A stretch of DNA of 64,000 nt, from positions 4,682-68,681 of the forward strand of contig PLYH01000002.1 in assembly GCA_003153355.1 (NCBI GenBank), written 5' to 3'. The stretch comes from Candidatus Peregrinibacteria bacterium (GTDB taxonomy: Bacteria; Patescibacteriota; Gracilibacteria; UBA1369). The position numbers and the translations under genes are program-made. Below are positions 35,368 to 44,673 of this stretch, piece by piece (position 1 is the first letter of the stretch; every line of letters starts with the position of its first letter). Under the pieces are notes generated by a model. It saw only the letters and a program-made list of their open reading frames with translations, searched no databases and had not been told where the DNA came from.

Positions 35368-36924
35368 CTAATCGTGAGGAATGGTTTCCGTAGCGGCCAA
35401 TTCAACGGCCGTAGGTTTGTGAGGCTTCTTGATCATGTCGATGATTTCCGGCGTAATGGCTTTCGTCATAAAAAGCACGCCGATATAAATCAATCCGCCC
35501 AGCGGAATCAGAAGAAGAATATTCAGGTTATGAAGATGAAAAAGATTATAGGTCGGATCTCGCAAAAGATAGACGGCCGTACCCATCACCACCGCGGCGA
35601 AAATCGTTTTGAAAGTGTTTTTAAACGAAATCTTGAATTTTACGTACTTCTTGGCGATAAAATACGAAGCGCACGCGACGTAAAACTCGGCGACTACGTT
35701 ATTAAAAGCCGCGCCGCGGACGCCGAAAATCGGAATCGCGATCAGATCAAGAACAATCGTGATTAAAGCGCCTACGGCATTGCGCGCCAACAGTTTATTC
35801 TGTTTGTTATCGGCCACGATGATGTAGCCGAAGAGCATGTTCACGAAAGAAAACATCGTGGCCACGATCAAAATCGAAAGCACGATGTCAGAACCCACGA
35901 ACCCCTGCGAAAGATTACTGATATATTGAGGCTCACTCATTAGCAAAACCAAAGGCGTGGCCAGGGCTATTGTTCCGGCAACGATCGGCAGGCTTCCCAT
36001 CACCAAAAAATCGAAGGCATACTGAACGATCCTTTGATGGCTTCCGTCTTTCCGCGCAATCGAACGCGTCAGACTCGGCAAAACCGCGTTCATCAAATAC
36101 GCGGGAAGCACCCCGATATTATCCAAAATTCTCAGAGGCAGACCGTAAATACCGACCTCGGCTTTGGTTCTCATCAGTGAAAGCAGAACCGAACCGATGC
36201 GGAAATAAATCGTATTCAAAATCAGTGCGATTCCATAAGGAAGAGCGGCTAACAAAACCTCTTTCCAAAAAATTTTATCGATGCGGTAATGAAACTCGCT
36301 CAATTTTCGCGAATAATAATAATTGAGACCGAACATTGCGGCATCTCCGGCAACGCCGGCCCAGGCCAGCTGATAAAAACCTCCCGACGGATTGCCCGGA
36401 TAAAGAACCCAGATAACCAAAACCAGATAACCGATGTTCACGACCTTCTCCATGATCGTGGCTATGGCGCTGTATTCCATTCTTAAATACACTTGCTGGA
36501 CCGAACAGACCGTGGAAGCCAGCAGATTCAAAATCGCCGAAACGCCCGCGATCAAAATCGCGATCGGAATATGCGTGCCCTCGTACTGCGGAATAATAAA
36601 CGCTATCGCCGCGGCGATCCCGATCATTAAAACTGCGACAATGGTACGGAAAGCCATAATATTGCCGATAATCATCGGAATTTTTTTCATGTCTTTGGAC
36701 ATTTCGCGCACGCCCACGGTATAAAGCCCCATGTCCGCAACCACGGCAAAAAACGACAGATACTCAAATGCGGTCGTATATTCGCCGTAAGGACCGGTAT
36801 CCGGGCTGTTGCTGCCGAGATAATTCGTGATCAGTTTAATGATGACGATACTCAACAGCGCCGAAATAATCTTCCCGGCAAACTGCGCTGTCGTATTCCA
36901 AAAAATTCTACGGGCGACGGACAT
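35368..36924 (-). CDS. Polysaccharide/lipid-linked glycan flippase (MOP superfamily)
   Basis: A 518-residue membrane protein with ~14 hydrophobic helices. RRIFWNTTAQFAGKIISALLSI and the GLYTVGVREMSK loop are typical of the PST/Wzx-like branch of the MOP superfamily, which flips undecaprenyl-linked oligosaccharides across the membrane. A MurJ role is possible, but the charged cavity residues cannot be checked here. It follows uppP by 12 nt, so carrier recycling and flipping are linked. The C-terminus is a short polar tail (KPHKPTAVELAATETIPHD). Confidence 0.83.
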   Translation of the reverse strand: MSVARRIFWNTTAQFAGKIISALLSIVIIKLITNYLGSNSPDTGPYGEYTTAFEYLSFFAVVADMGLYTVGVREMSKDMKKIPMIIGNIMAFRTIVAVLMIGIAAAIAFIIPQYEGTHIPIAILIAGVSAILNLLASTVCSVQQVYLRMEYSAIATIMEKVVNIGYLVLVIWVLYPGNPSGGFYQLAWAGVAGDAAMFGLNYYYSRKLSEFHYRIDKIFWKEVLLAALPYGIALILNTIYFRIGSVLLSLMRTKAEVGIYGLPLRILDNIGVLPAYLMNAVLPSLTRSIARKDGSHQRIVQYAFDFLVMGSLPIVAGTIALATPLVLLMSEPQYISNLSQGFVGSDIVLSILIVATMFSFVNMLFGYIIVADNKQNKLLARNAVGALITIVLDLIAIPIFGVRGAAFNNVVAEFYVACASYFIAKKYVKFKISFKNTFKTIFAAVVMGTAVYLLRDPTYNLFHLHNLNILLLIPLGGLIYIGVLFMTKAITPEIIDMIKKPHKPTAVELAATETIPHD

Positions 36925-36936
36925 ACAAAATATTTA

Positions 36937-37752
36937 TCAAAAAACAAACGTCAAAACTCCGACCACGACGCAATAAATCCCAAAAGGCAAAAGACTGTTG
37001 ATATCATTTTTCTTAAAATATTTCATGAGGAAATGCGTTGAAGCGAAAGCAAAAAGTCCCGCGACCACTCCGCCGAAAAGCGACGGCATAAGAATATCGT
37101 GGAATTCAGGTTTGAAGATTTTAGGAACTTCCAGCAGCGCCGCGGCCAGAATGATCGGTGTGGCCAAAAGAAACGACAGCCGGGCCGCAGCTTCATGACT
37201 CAATCCCGTCAGCAAACCGCCGATGAGCGAAACGCCCGAACGGGAAATACCCGGAAGAAGCGCGAGCGCCTGGGCAACTCCGATCAGAAATGCGTTACCG
37301 TATGTTAATTCGGCAAGCGTTTTCATCTGATGTTTTTTGCGGAGCTTTTCGCCCAAAAAAAGTAAAAATCCGTTGATGATAAGAAAAATCGCCACATATT
37401 TCACATCCGTGAACAGTGCAGCCAGCTTTTTTTCGAATAAAAGCCCCAGCAGTCCAGCCGGAATTGTGGCAACCACAATCAAACCCAGCAGTTTCTGTTC
37501 GCTTTTAAGCTGACGGTCGAAAAGACCCTTCAGCAGGTTCACCCAGTCCTTCCAAAAATAAACAATGAGCGCCAGAGCCGTGCCCAGATGCAGACAGGTC
37601 AAAAAAGGCAGCAGCCCTTCCGAACCCAGACTGAAATCGAAATGAAAAATATACGGAACAAGGATGGCGTGAGCAAGGCTGCTGATCGGAAACAGCTCAG
37701 TGATGCCCTGGATCGCCGCGATGATGAAAGCCTGGAAAATGCTGAGATTCAT
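36937..37752 (-). CDS. uppP: Undecaprenyl-diphosphatase (BacA/UppP)
   Basis: A 271-residue integral membrane phosphatase converting undecaprenyl diphosphate to the monophosphate carrier used by wall and polysaccharide synthesis. AIIAAIQGITELFPISS contains the conserved Glu-rich (E/Q)GxTExxPISS box, and PGISRSGVSLIGGLL is the second signature with the catalytic Arg/Ser. About eight membrane segments. First gene of a two-gene operon with the flippase; the upstream gap is shared with the divergent zinc transporter operon. A PAP2-type phosphatase at 61899 may do the same reaction. Confidence 0.93.
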   Translation of the reverse strand: MNLSIFQAFIIAAIQGITELFPISSLAHAILVPYIFHFDFSLGSEGLLPFLTCLHLGTALALIVYFWKDWVNLLKGLFDRQLKSEQKLLGLIVVATIPAGLLGLLFEKKLAALFTDVKYVAIFLIINGFLLFLGEKLRKKHQMKTLAELTYGNAFLIGVAQALALLPGISRSGVSLIGGLLTGLSHEAAARLSFLLATPIILAAALLEVPKIFKPEFHDILMPSLFGGVVAGLFAFASTHFLMKYFKKNDINSLLPFGIYCVVVGVLTFVF

Positions 37753-37845
37753 AGGAAGATCTAAAAAATGCCCACATCAAAGTATCCCCAATCAAAGGGT
37801 TTTAAACAAGTCTTTTTAGCGTTTTGGGCTGGAAATAAAAAGGTA

Positions 37846-37906
37846 TTGACAATGCCCGCGGTATAATTACAATAACATTGCATTTAAAATGCATCATTAT
37901 TGCATT
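37846..37906 (+). promoter_or_regulatory. znu operon promoter with metal-regulator-like operator
   Basis: TTGACA (37846-37851), 16-bp spacer, TACAAT (37868-37873). Directly downstream is a perfect palindrome TGCATTT-A-AAATGCA (37879-37893), and TTGCATT recurs 22 bp later (37878 and 37900), which is two helical turns. A dimeric metal repressor bound here would block transcription initiation. By analogy with other zinc importers this would be a Zur/Fur-family site, but the sequence does not match a consensus that I know. Confidence 0.6.
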
Positions 37907-37919
37907 ATACCTCAGGCAT

Positions 37920-38840
37920 ATGAAAAAATTATTGTTCGCATCCATGGTTCTGATTCCGGTGATATTTTTTGCCTCATGTTCTGCCGGAACTGAAAACACT
38001 GCGTCATCTTCTGACTCGCAGCAAACATCCAAAACCGTTCAGGTGGTTGCAGCGGAAAATTTCTACGGAGACATCGCCAAACAACTCGGAGGAAATCACG
38101 TGAATGTCACCAGCATTCTTTCCGACCCGAATGTTGATCCGCACGAATATGAATCAACAGTCCAGGATGCGGTCAGGATAAGCGACGCGGATGTGGTCAT
38201 TGAAAACGGCGCGGATTATGACACCTGGATGGATAAATTAATCACGGCATCGCCGAATCCGAACCGCAGCGAAATTATTGCCGCAAAAATTGCTCCGAAT
38301 GTGTTGCCCGATAATCCTCACTTCTGGTATGGCATTGATAATATGCCCGCCATCAGCCAGTCAATCACTGACGATTTCAAAAAAGCGGACCCCTCGGACT
38401 CGGTTTCCTTCGATCAAAATCTTGCAACATTCAACGCCTCAATCCAAAATATCCAGCAAAAAATGAACGACATCAAAGCAAAATACAACGGAACTCCGGT
38501 CGCCCTGACCGAAACCATCGGTTTGTACCAGACGCAGGCAATGGGGTTAGTCGTTTTGACTCCTTTGGAATTCGAAAAAGCCATCGCCGAAGGGAACGAT
38601 CCTCCGGCCGAAACGGTGCAAACCACCAACGATCAGATCAACAAAAAAATGGTGAAAGTTTTGATTTACAACGGCCAGACGGTTACTCCGATTACCAGCA
38701 ACCTTTTGGATGCAGCAAAAAAACTGAATATTCCTGAAGTGTACGTGACCGAAACCATGCCGGCGGGCAAAACGTACCAGTCCTGGATGACGGATCAGCT
38801 GAATGCTCTTCAAAAAGCCCTTGAACAAGGGGTACAATAA
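37920..38840 (+). CDS. znuA: Zinc/manganese ABC transporter substrate-binding lipoprotein
   Basis: A 306-residue cluster A-I solute-binding protein. The signal peptide ends in a lipobox (FASC), placing it on the outer face of the membrane. VVAAENFYGDIAKQLGG, DPHEYE and the C-terminal EVYVTETMP fit the TroA/ZnuA fold; the His in DPHEYE, NPHFWYG and the late acidic residue are probable metal ligands. There is no long His-rich loop. The open frame begins earlier at a TTG inside the operator; I start at ATG 37920. Four nt before the ATPase gene. Zinc versus manganese is not decided. Confidence 0.85.
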   Translation: MKKLLFASMVLIPVIFFASCSAGTENTASSSDSQQTSKTVQVVAAENFYGDIAKQLGGNHVNVTSILSDPNVDPHEYESTVQDAVRISDADVVIENGADYDTWMDKLITASPNPNRSEIIAAKIAPNVLPDNPHFWYGIDNMPAISQSITDDFKKADPSDSVSFDQNLATFNASIQNIQQKMNDIKAKYNGTPVALTETIGLYQTQAMGLVVLTPLEFEKAIAEGNDPPAETVQTTNDQINKKMVKVLIYNGQTVTPITSNLLDAAKKLNIPEVYVTETMPAGKTYQSWMTDQLNALQKALEQGVQ

Positions 38841-38844
38841 ACCC

Positions 38845-39615
38845 ATGAAAAAAGAAACTGTCATTTCGGTCAACAATCTTGGGATACAGCTCGGAGGACG
38901 AACCATCCTTCAGAATGTGGACCTTGAAATTCATAAAGGCGAATTCATCGCCATTCTTGGACCGAACGGTTCCGGAAAAAGTACGCTGCTCAAACTGCTG
39001 CTCGGCCTGATCAAACCTTCAGTGGGAAATATTTCCGTGCTCGGAAAATCGCCGCACCGCGGCAACGACGCCATCGGGTATGCGCCCCAGCACCGCGTGC
39101 TGGAAACAGAACTGGCTTTGCGGGCGCGTGATGTGGTCGGATTCGGATTTGACGGCAACAAATGGGGTTTCGGATTTCCCAATAAAAAAAGAGAAGATCT
39201 TATTAATAAAGCGCTGAAAGAAGTGAACGCTTTGCATCTCGGCAACGCTCCGATCGGGCATCTGTCCGGAGGCGAACAGCAGCGCATGTTGATAGCCCAG
39301 GCGCTGATCACCAATCCCCAGATTCTACTTCTTGATGAGCCGCTTTCAAATCTTGATATTAACAACGGCCAGGAAATCGTGTCGCTTCTTGCCAGACTTT
39401 CCCGTGAAAAAAAAGTGACGATCATGCTGGTGTCCCATGACATAAATCCTCTGCTTCCGGTTGTAAACCGCGTACTGTTCATGGCGCGTGGACAAAGCGC
39501 CATCGGCACTCCAGACCAGGTTTTAACGAGTGCCACCCTGAGTAAACTTTACGACACCCACATTGAAATCGTCCGCGCGTTGAACCGCATTTTCGTTGTG
39601 GGCGCGGAAACATAG
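38845..39615 (+). CDS. znuC: Metal ABC transporter ATP-binding protein
   Basis: A 256-residue ABC ATPase with Walker A GPNGSGKST, Q-loop APQHR, signature LSGGEQQR, Walker B ILLLDEPL and switch His in LVSHDI. It energises the ZnuA/permease importer. The frame is open upstream into znuA, but MKKETVISVNNLG at 38845 follows the znuA stop by 4 nt and matches the family start. The permease gene follows after 20 nt. Confidence 0.9.
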   Translation: MKKETVISVNNLGIQLGGRTILQNVDLEIHKGEFIAILGPNGSGKSTLLKLLLGLIKPSVGNISVLGKSPHRGNDAIGYAPQHRVLETELALRARDVVGFGFDGNKWGFGFPNKKREDLINKALKEVNALHLGNAPIGHLSGGEQQRMLIAQALITNPQILLLDEPLSNLDINNGQEIVSLLARLSREKKVTIMLVSHDINPLLPVVNRVLFMARGQSAIGTPDQVLTSATLSKLYDTHIEIVRALNRIFVVGAET

Positions 39616-39635
39616 ACGCATATTAACAGCCTCGC

Positions 39636-40481
39636 ATGTTTGCTCTGCTTCATTACCAGTTCATCCAAAACGCCTTCATCGCCGGTTCCATGGTAGCGGT
39701 CGTTGCGGCACTGATCGGCTATTTTTTACTGACGCGCGGATTAACTTTTGCCGGACACGCGCTTTCTCATATCGGTTTTGCGGGAGCAGCCGGCGCACTT
39801 GTAGTCGGCGTTGATCCGATCTTCGGCCTGCTGGCTTTTACGATTGCTGCGGGGGTAGGCATCGGGTTACTTGGAAAAAAACTCAGCGAGCGCGACATCA
39901 CCATCGGCATCATCATGACCCTGATGTTGGGACTTGGAGCACTGTTCATTTCTTTATATAGCGGCTATGCGGAACGGGCCTACAGCATTCTCTTTGGAAC
40001 CATCCTGGGCATCAGCCAGACCGACGTTCTGGTGACGGCAATTTTCAGCGTGATAACTTTGATCGGGCTCGGGTTCATCTTCCGCCCGCTGCTCTTCAGT
40101 TCTTTTGATCCCGAAGTCGCGGAGGCGCGGGGCATTCCGGTGCGCGCACTGGCCGTTATTTTTCTGGTGCTGGTAGCTCTCACTGTGTCGATGTCCGTGC
40201 AAGTGGTCGGAGTTTTATTGATTTTTACGCTTCTGGTCGGACCCGCAGCAACGGCAACCAGGCTGGTGCACCAGCCTGTTGCAGCGATAATTCTTTCCGT
40301 ATTTTTAAGTCTCACCTATACCTGGCTTGGCATATTTTTCGCCATTAACGGAACGTGGCCCGTCAGTTTTTACATCGCCGCGCTTTCGTTCGGAGTCTAT
40401 CTTCCGGTGCGGCTGTTCTCACAAAAATTGCATATGCCTGCGGGCACCGATATTCATCATGTAAACCACTCGCATGCTTGA
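39636..40481 (+). CDS. znuB: Metal ABC transporter permease, first copy
   Basis: A 281-residue ABC-3 family permease with 8-9 membrane helices. LTFAGHALSHIGFAGAAGAL and the EAF-loop-like region DPEVAEARGIPVRAL are characteristic; the latter contacts the ATPase. The C-terminal tail is His-rich (HMPAGTDIHHVNHSHA), which may capture metal at the membrane. It overlaps the second permease by 8 bp. The two are the same length and clearly homologous, pointing to a tandem duplication and a possible heterodimeric channel. Confidence 0.88.
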   Translation: MFALLHYQFIQNAFIAGSMVAVVAALIGYFLLTRGLTFAGHALSHIGFAGAAGALVVGVDPIFGLLAFTIAAGVGIGLLGKKLSERDITIGIIMTLMLGLGALFISLYSGYAERAYSILFGTILGISQTDVLVTAIFSVITLIGLGFIFRPLLFSSFDPEVAEARGIPVRALAVIFLVLVALTVSMSVQVVGVLLIFTLLVGPAATATRLVHQPVAAIILSVFLSLTYTWLGIFFAINGTWPVSFYIAALSFGVYLPVRLFSQKLHMPAGTDIHHVNHSHA

Positions 40482-41319
40482 AATCTTTCACCAGGAGTTT
40501 GTGCAGAACGCTTTTCTGGCCGGAACGCTCATAGCCGTCATTTCCGCGATCATCGGGTATTTTGTGGTCCTGCGCGCTCAGGCTTTCGCGGCGCACGCGC
40601 TCTCGCACATCGGCTTTGCAGGAGCCACCGGAGCAGCCCTGTTTGGCGTGAGTTCACTGGCGGGCATGTTCGGCTTCACTTTACTGGCGGCGCTTGGCAT
40701 CGGGGCTTTGGCAAAAAAAATCCAGGGCCGCGATGTTGAAATCGGCATGATCCTGTCGTTCGTCCTGGGCTTGGGCGTTTTATTCCTGCGTCTCTACACC
40801 AATGCAGCCAACGAAGCCGTGGGCGTGCTGTTCGGATCCATCCTCAGCGTTACCCAAAACGATGTTATACTCACATTCATTTTTGGATGTATTGTTTTGA
40901 TTTCACTACTGGTTTTTTTCCGGCCTCTGCTTTTTGCTTCGATTGATCCTGAAGTCGCGGAAGCCCGCGGCGTTCCGGTCGAACTTCTTTCCATAATTTT
41001 CATGCTGCTCCTGGCAATCACTGTGGCCGAAGCCATTCAGGTCGTAGGAGTCTTACTGGTATTTTCGCTTCTTATTGCACCCGCTGCTTGCGCACAGCAC
41101 ATGACAAAAAAACCGGCCGGCGCCATCCTGCTCTCCATTCTCTTCGGGCTTGCATTCACCTGGGGAGGCCTGTTTTTGGCCTTTACCACGAAGTACCCGG
41201 TGAGCTTTTACATCGCCACTCTTGCAGCAGTAACATATTTCATCGTCATTAACCTCTGCCATTTCATGCGCCCGCACCATCTGCAAACCGTAAAGCATCC
41301 GAATAAAGAAGTCGCATAA
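40474..41319 (+). CDS. Metal ABC transporter permease, second copy
   Basis: A 281-residue paralogue of the preceding permease. It shares the QAFAAHALSHIGFAGATGAA block, DPEVAEARGVPVELL, and the late VVGVLLVF segment. The C-terminus again has histidines (HFMRPHHLQTVKHP). Its start lies 8 bp inside the previous gene, implying translational coupling and equal amounts, as a heterodimer would need. Most ZnuABC operons have one permease gene; two occur in some manganese/zinc systems. It ends the operon; a new -10 box follows within 20 bp without a visible terminator. Confidence 0.88.
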   Translation: MLEIFHQEFVQNAFLAGTLIAVISAIIGYFVVLRAQAFAAHALSHIGFAGATGAALFGVSSLAGMFGFTLLAALGIGALAKKIQGRDVEIGMILSFVLGLGVLFLRLYTNAANEAVGVLFGSILSVTQNDVILTFIFGCIVLISLLVFFRPLLFASIDPEVAEARGVPVELLSIIFMLLLAITVAEAIQVVGVLLVFSLLIAPAACAQHMTKKPAGAILLSILFGLAFTWGGLFLAFTTKYPVSFYIATLAAVTYFIVINLCHFMRPHHLQTVKHPNKEVA

Positions 41320-41334
41320 AAACAAAAAATGTTG

Positions 41335-41340
41335 TATAAT
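41335..41340 (+). promoter_or_regulatory. -10 box for the FAAL megaprotein gene
   Basis: Consensus TATAAT in the 45-bp gap. The leader would be ~18 nt. The -35 would fall in the 3' end of the permease gene and is not obvious. Confidence 0.5.
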
Positions 41341-41364
41341 AGTAGGAAATAAACAAACACAAAA

Positions 41365-44300
41365 ATGAAAAACAACGGAACACCGGCAAATTTAATCGAA
41401 ATGTTGCAAAAAGCGGCGAGGGAAGTTCCCGATAAAATCGCCTATGAATTTTTGAGTTACGACAACAACAATAAAGAAAAAAAGAGAAAAGTCTCTTACC
41501 GCGAGCTGGAAGAATCAGCAAAAAAAGTGGCTGTTGATTTAAAAAAGCACGGACTCAAAATCGGAGACAGGGTATTAATTTTTTCCACGCATACGCCGGA
41601 TAACGCCGCAGCGGTGTTCGGGGCAATTTATGCAGGCGTAGCTTTTACGGTCATTCCCCCGCCAATTGATGAAGGCAAAAAAATCCGCTTCCAGTCAGTG
41701 ATAGAATCCGCAAAACCAAAACTCATCATGGCCAGCAGTGACATGACTGAAAAACTTGAAACAGCCATCTATCCAAAAAATCTTCCTAAATTCGTAGCCG
41801 CTGAACTCGTACACTTTTTGAAAGGTTTCAAAATTTATAATATTGATGAATGCATCTCCGGTTCAGACGTAAAAGCCGACGAATGGCACATGCCCAAGAT
41901 AAACGACGAAACGCTCGTCTGTCTGCAATATTCATCCGGATCCACTTCAACGCCAAAAGGAGTCATGATCAGCCATGGAAATTACATGAGCAACCTTGAA
42001 TATATCCGCAGCTTGACCCTGCCTCCAGAAAACCTTCGCTTCCTTGGATGGGTACCGTTCTTCCATAACATCGGCCTGACCGTACATATTTTCTATAGCA
42101 TATATCTGCATGGAACGAATTTCGTCATGTCACCGCTGGCGTTTATTGGAAGCCCTCAGCGCTGGCTGAAAAACATTTCAAAATATAAAATCAATGCAAC
42201 CTCCGGTCCGAATTCCGCATACGAATTTTGCACCCAGATCGTTAAAAACGAAGAAATCGAACATCTGAATTTATCGTCGCTTCAATACGCCGTCTGCGGA
42301 TCGGAACCGATCAACTTTGACACGCTGAATCTCTTCAGCAAAAAAATGTCCGCCGCGAATTTAAGTAAAACGGCTCTTACTCCGGGATACGGACTGGCGG
42401 AATGCACCACGGTGGTGTCAGTAAAAAAAGCCGGCGAAACCCTTGAATATTTAAGCATAGATGAGAATGCGCTCAACAAAAACAAAATCGTATTACTCAA
42501 AAAAAATTCCCGCGATGCAAAAAAAATCGTGAGCTGCGGCGATCTGGGAGAAGGAATGCTGGCCAAAATCATCGACCCCGAAACGCTCCAGGAATGCAAA
42601 CCCGACCGGATCGGTGAGCTTTGGATCCAAAGCAAAAGCGTCGCCCTGGGATACTGGAATATGCCCAAGGAAACGGAGGAAACTTTTAAGGCAACATTGA
42701 AAAATTATCCCGGACACTTTTTACGTACAGGTGATCTGGGCTTCATCAAAGAAAACAAACTCTACATTACGGGAAGATTCAAAGAGCTCATCATCATCAA
42801 CGGCAAAAAATTCTTTTCAAACGACATAGAAGTTCACCTGAAAAAAACGATCCCGGAATTAAGATCCCTGTCCATCGTTTCGTTTTCCGCACTTATCGGC
42901 AATCGGGAAGAACTGATCATTTGCGCGGAATTGGGAAACCAGTCTCCGGTGAATTTTGAGCAAGTCACACAAAAAATCAGCTCCGAAATGACCAAAATCT
43001 ACGGCTTCGGCCCGTATGACGTACTGTTCATTAAAGCAGGCAGTCTGCCGAGAACCGACAATAATAAGATCAAGATCGGAGCGTGTAAAAAACTTTATGA
43101 CGTACATCAACTGCAGACCGTCCATCAGTTGAAAGGCTCATCGAAGGACAAAAAACTCTCCGCAGGAAAAGCGGCTATGCCAAAAACCAAAACTGAAAAG
43201 ACCCTGTTGACCATTTTTTCAGAAACTCTGAATAACAACGGAATCGGCGTCACCGACAACTTCTTCAACATCGGCGGAAATTCACTGACCGTGACGCAGC
43301 TTATCACCAAAGTCGAAGAAAAATTCAAAGTGAAGATTCCGATGCGTACGTTTTTTGCCGAACCGACGATTCAAAAACTCGCCGCCCTAGTGGATTTCAT
43401 CAAACAGCACGGTTCAGCCGAAAACATCGGCAAACACCAAACCGATCTTTCCAAAGAAATCTCGCTCCCCAAAGACATTCAACCCGAAGGAAAAAAAGTA
43501 ACGGTCATCAAAAACGTTTTCCTCACGGGAGCCACGGGGTTTTTGGGAGCATATCTGATCCGGGAATATCTCGCGAACAAAAAACTCACCATGTATTGCC
43601 TCGTGCGCGCCAAAACTCCGCAGGAAGGCCTGGAACGCATCACCAAAAACATGAAACTCTACAAAGTCTGGCATGACAGTTACGCTCCCCGCATTATTCC
43701 GGTGCTGGGCGACATCGGCGAAAGCCGTCTGGGCCTCAAGCCGAAAGATTATCTGCAGCTGGCCAAAACCGTGGATATGGTGGTTCACAGCGCCGCGGAT
43801 CTGAACTTCCTTTTCCCCTACGAATCCCTGAAAAAACTGAATGTTGAAGGTTCGGAAGAAGTGATGCGTCTGGCCTGCAAATACAAAACGAAACCATACC
43901 ATCACATTTCCTCTTTCAGCGTCTACGACAACCCATCATATTTCGGAAAAACCGCTTATGAAAATGATCCGATGAACCACTGGAAAGGTTATTATCTTGG
44001 CTACAGCGAAAGCAAATGGGTCGGCGAGAAAAAAGCCATGATCGCGCGCGAACGCGGACTGCCCGTCACTATTTTCCGTCCCGGAGAAATTACCGGAAGT
44101 TCAAAATCCGGCATCTGGCAGATGAAAGACATGGTCTGCAGATTCATGGTCGCCTGCATCCAGATGGAAGCCATTCCGGATTTTGCGTTCAGTGTTCATA
44201 TCACTGACGTGGATTATGTAGCCAAAGCCATGACGTACATTTCCTTGCAGCCGCAATCCAGAAACCAAAACTACAACCTTGTGAATAACAAACTCATGTC

Positions 44301-44673
44301 GCTGAAAGATATGGCGGTGATGGCCGGAAAATTCGGCTATGACGTCAAACTTCTCAGCTTCAACGCCTGGAGGAAAAAACTTACTCACGACATTGAAGGA
44401 TCGAAGGATAATGCGCTGAAACTTTTGGCGCCGCTGTTTTTTGAAAAACGCGGCGGAAAAGAAAATTTCTCACGGCGTTACAACAAAGGAATCATCCCTA
44501 AATTCGACACGTCAAACACTGACAATATCCTGAAAGGAACCGGCATTGTTTGTCATCCGGTAGATGAAAAATTGATGCTGACCTACTTCATGTACTTCAT
44601 TAAATCCGGCTACATCAAACTTCCCGAACACAAATTTAAGGCCGTCAGAGAATTCCTTATCGACCTCCTGTGA
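41365..44673 (+). CDS. Fatty-acyl-AMP ligase / acyl-carrier / thioester-reductase fusion
   Basis: A 1102-residue three-domain enzyme. Domain 1 (~5-590) is an adenylate-forming ligase: YSSGSTSTPKGVM (~188-200), GWVPFFHNIGL, a GPNSAYEFC stretch, GYGLAECTTVV and RTGDLGF. The HNIGL, SGPN and GSEPI features follow fatty-acyl-AMP ligases rather than CoA ligases. Domain 2 (~615-690) is an acyl carrier with NIGGNSLTVTQL, Ser near 639 being the phosphopantetheine site. Domain 3 (~715-1102) is an NAD(P)H thioester reductase: TGATGFLGAYL (~721), SAADLNF and catalytic YSESK (~879). Expected product: fatty aldehyde or alcohol released from the carrier. AcpS overlaps its stop. Very unusual for a CPR-like genome. 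Confidence 0.9.
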   Translation: MKNNGTPANLIEMLQKAAREVPDKIAYEFLSYDNNNKEKKRKVSYRELEESAKKVAVDLKKHGLKIGDRVLIFSTHTPDNAAAVFGAIYAGVAFTVIPPPIDEGKKIRFQSVIESAKPKLIMASSDMTEKLETAIYPKNLPKFVAAELVHFLKGFKIYNIDECISGSDVKADEWHMPKINDETLVCLQYSSGSTSTPKGVMISHGNYMSNLEYIRSLTLPPENLRFLGWVPFFHNIGLTVHIFYSIYLHGTNFVMSPLAFIGSPQRWLKNISKYKINATSGPNSAYEFCTQIVKNEEIEHLNLSSLQYAVCGSEPINFDTLNLFSKKMSAANLSKTALTPGYGLAECTTVVSVKKAGETLEYLSIDENALNKNKIVLLKKNSRDAKKIVSCGDLGEGMLAKIIDPETLQECKPDRIGELWIQSKSVALGYWNMPKETEETFKATLKNYPGHFLRTGDLGFIKENKLYITGRFKELIIINGKKFFSNDIEVHLKKTIPELRSLSIVSFSALIGNREELIICAELGNQSPVNFEQVTQKISSEMTKIYGFGPYDVLFIKAGSLPRTDNNKIKIGACKKLYDVHQLQTVHQLKGSSKDKKLSAGKAAMPKTKTEKTLLTIFSETLNNNGIGVTDNFFNIGGNSLTVTQLITKVEEKFKVKIPMRTFFAEPTIQKLAALVDFIKQHGSAENIGKHQTDLSKEISLPKDIQPEGKKVTVIKNVFLTGATGFLGAYLIREYLANKKLTMYCLVRAKTPQEGLERITKNMKLYKVWHDSYAPRIIPVLGDIGESRLGLKPKDYLQLAKTVDMVVHSAADLNFLFPYESLKKLNVEGSEEVMRLACKYKTKPYHHISSFSVYDNPSYFGKTAYENDPMNHWKGYYLGYSESKWVGEKKAMIARERGLPVTIFRPGEITGSSKSGIWQMKDMVCRFMVACIQMEAIPDFAFSVHITDVDYVAKAMTYISLQPQSRNQNYNLVNNKLMSLKDMAVMAGKFGYDVKLLSFNAWRKKLTHDIEGSKDNALKLLAPLFFEKRGGKENFSRRYNKGIIPKFDTSNTDNILKGTGIVCHPVDEKLMLTYFMYFIKSGYIKLPEHKFKAVREFLIDLL

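Noticed and set aside
38931-39536. A 201-codon minus-strand open frame
   Set aside because: Antisense to znuC; Ser/Arg-rich shadow without motifs.
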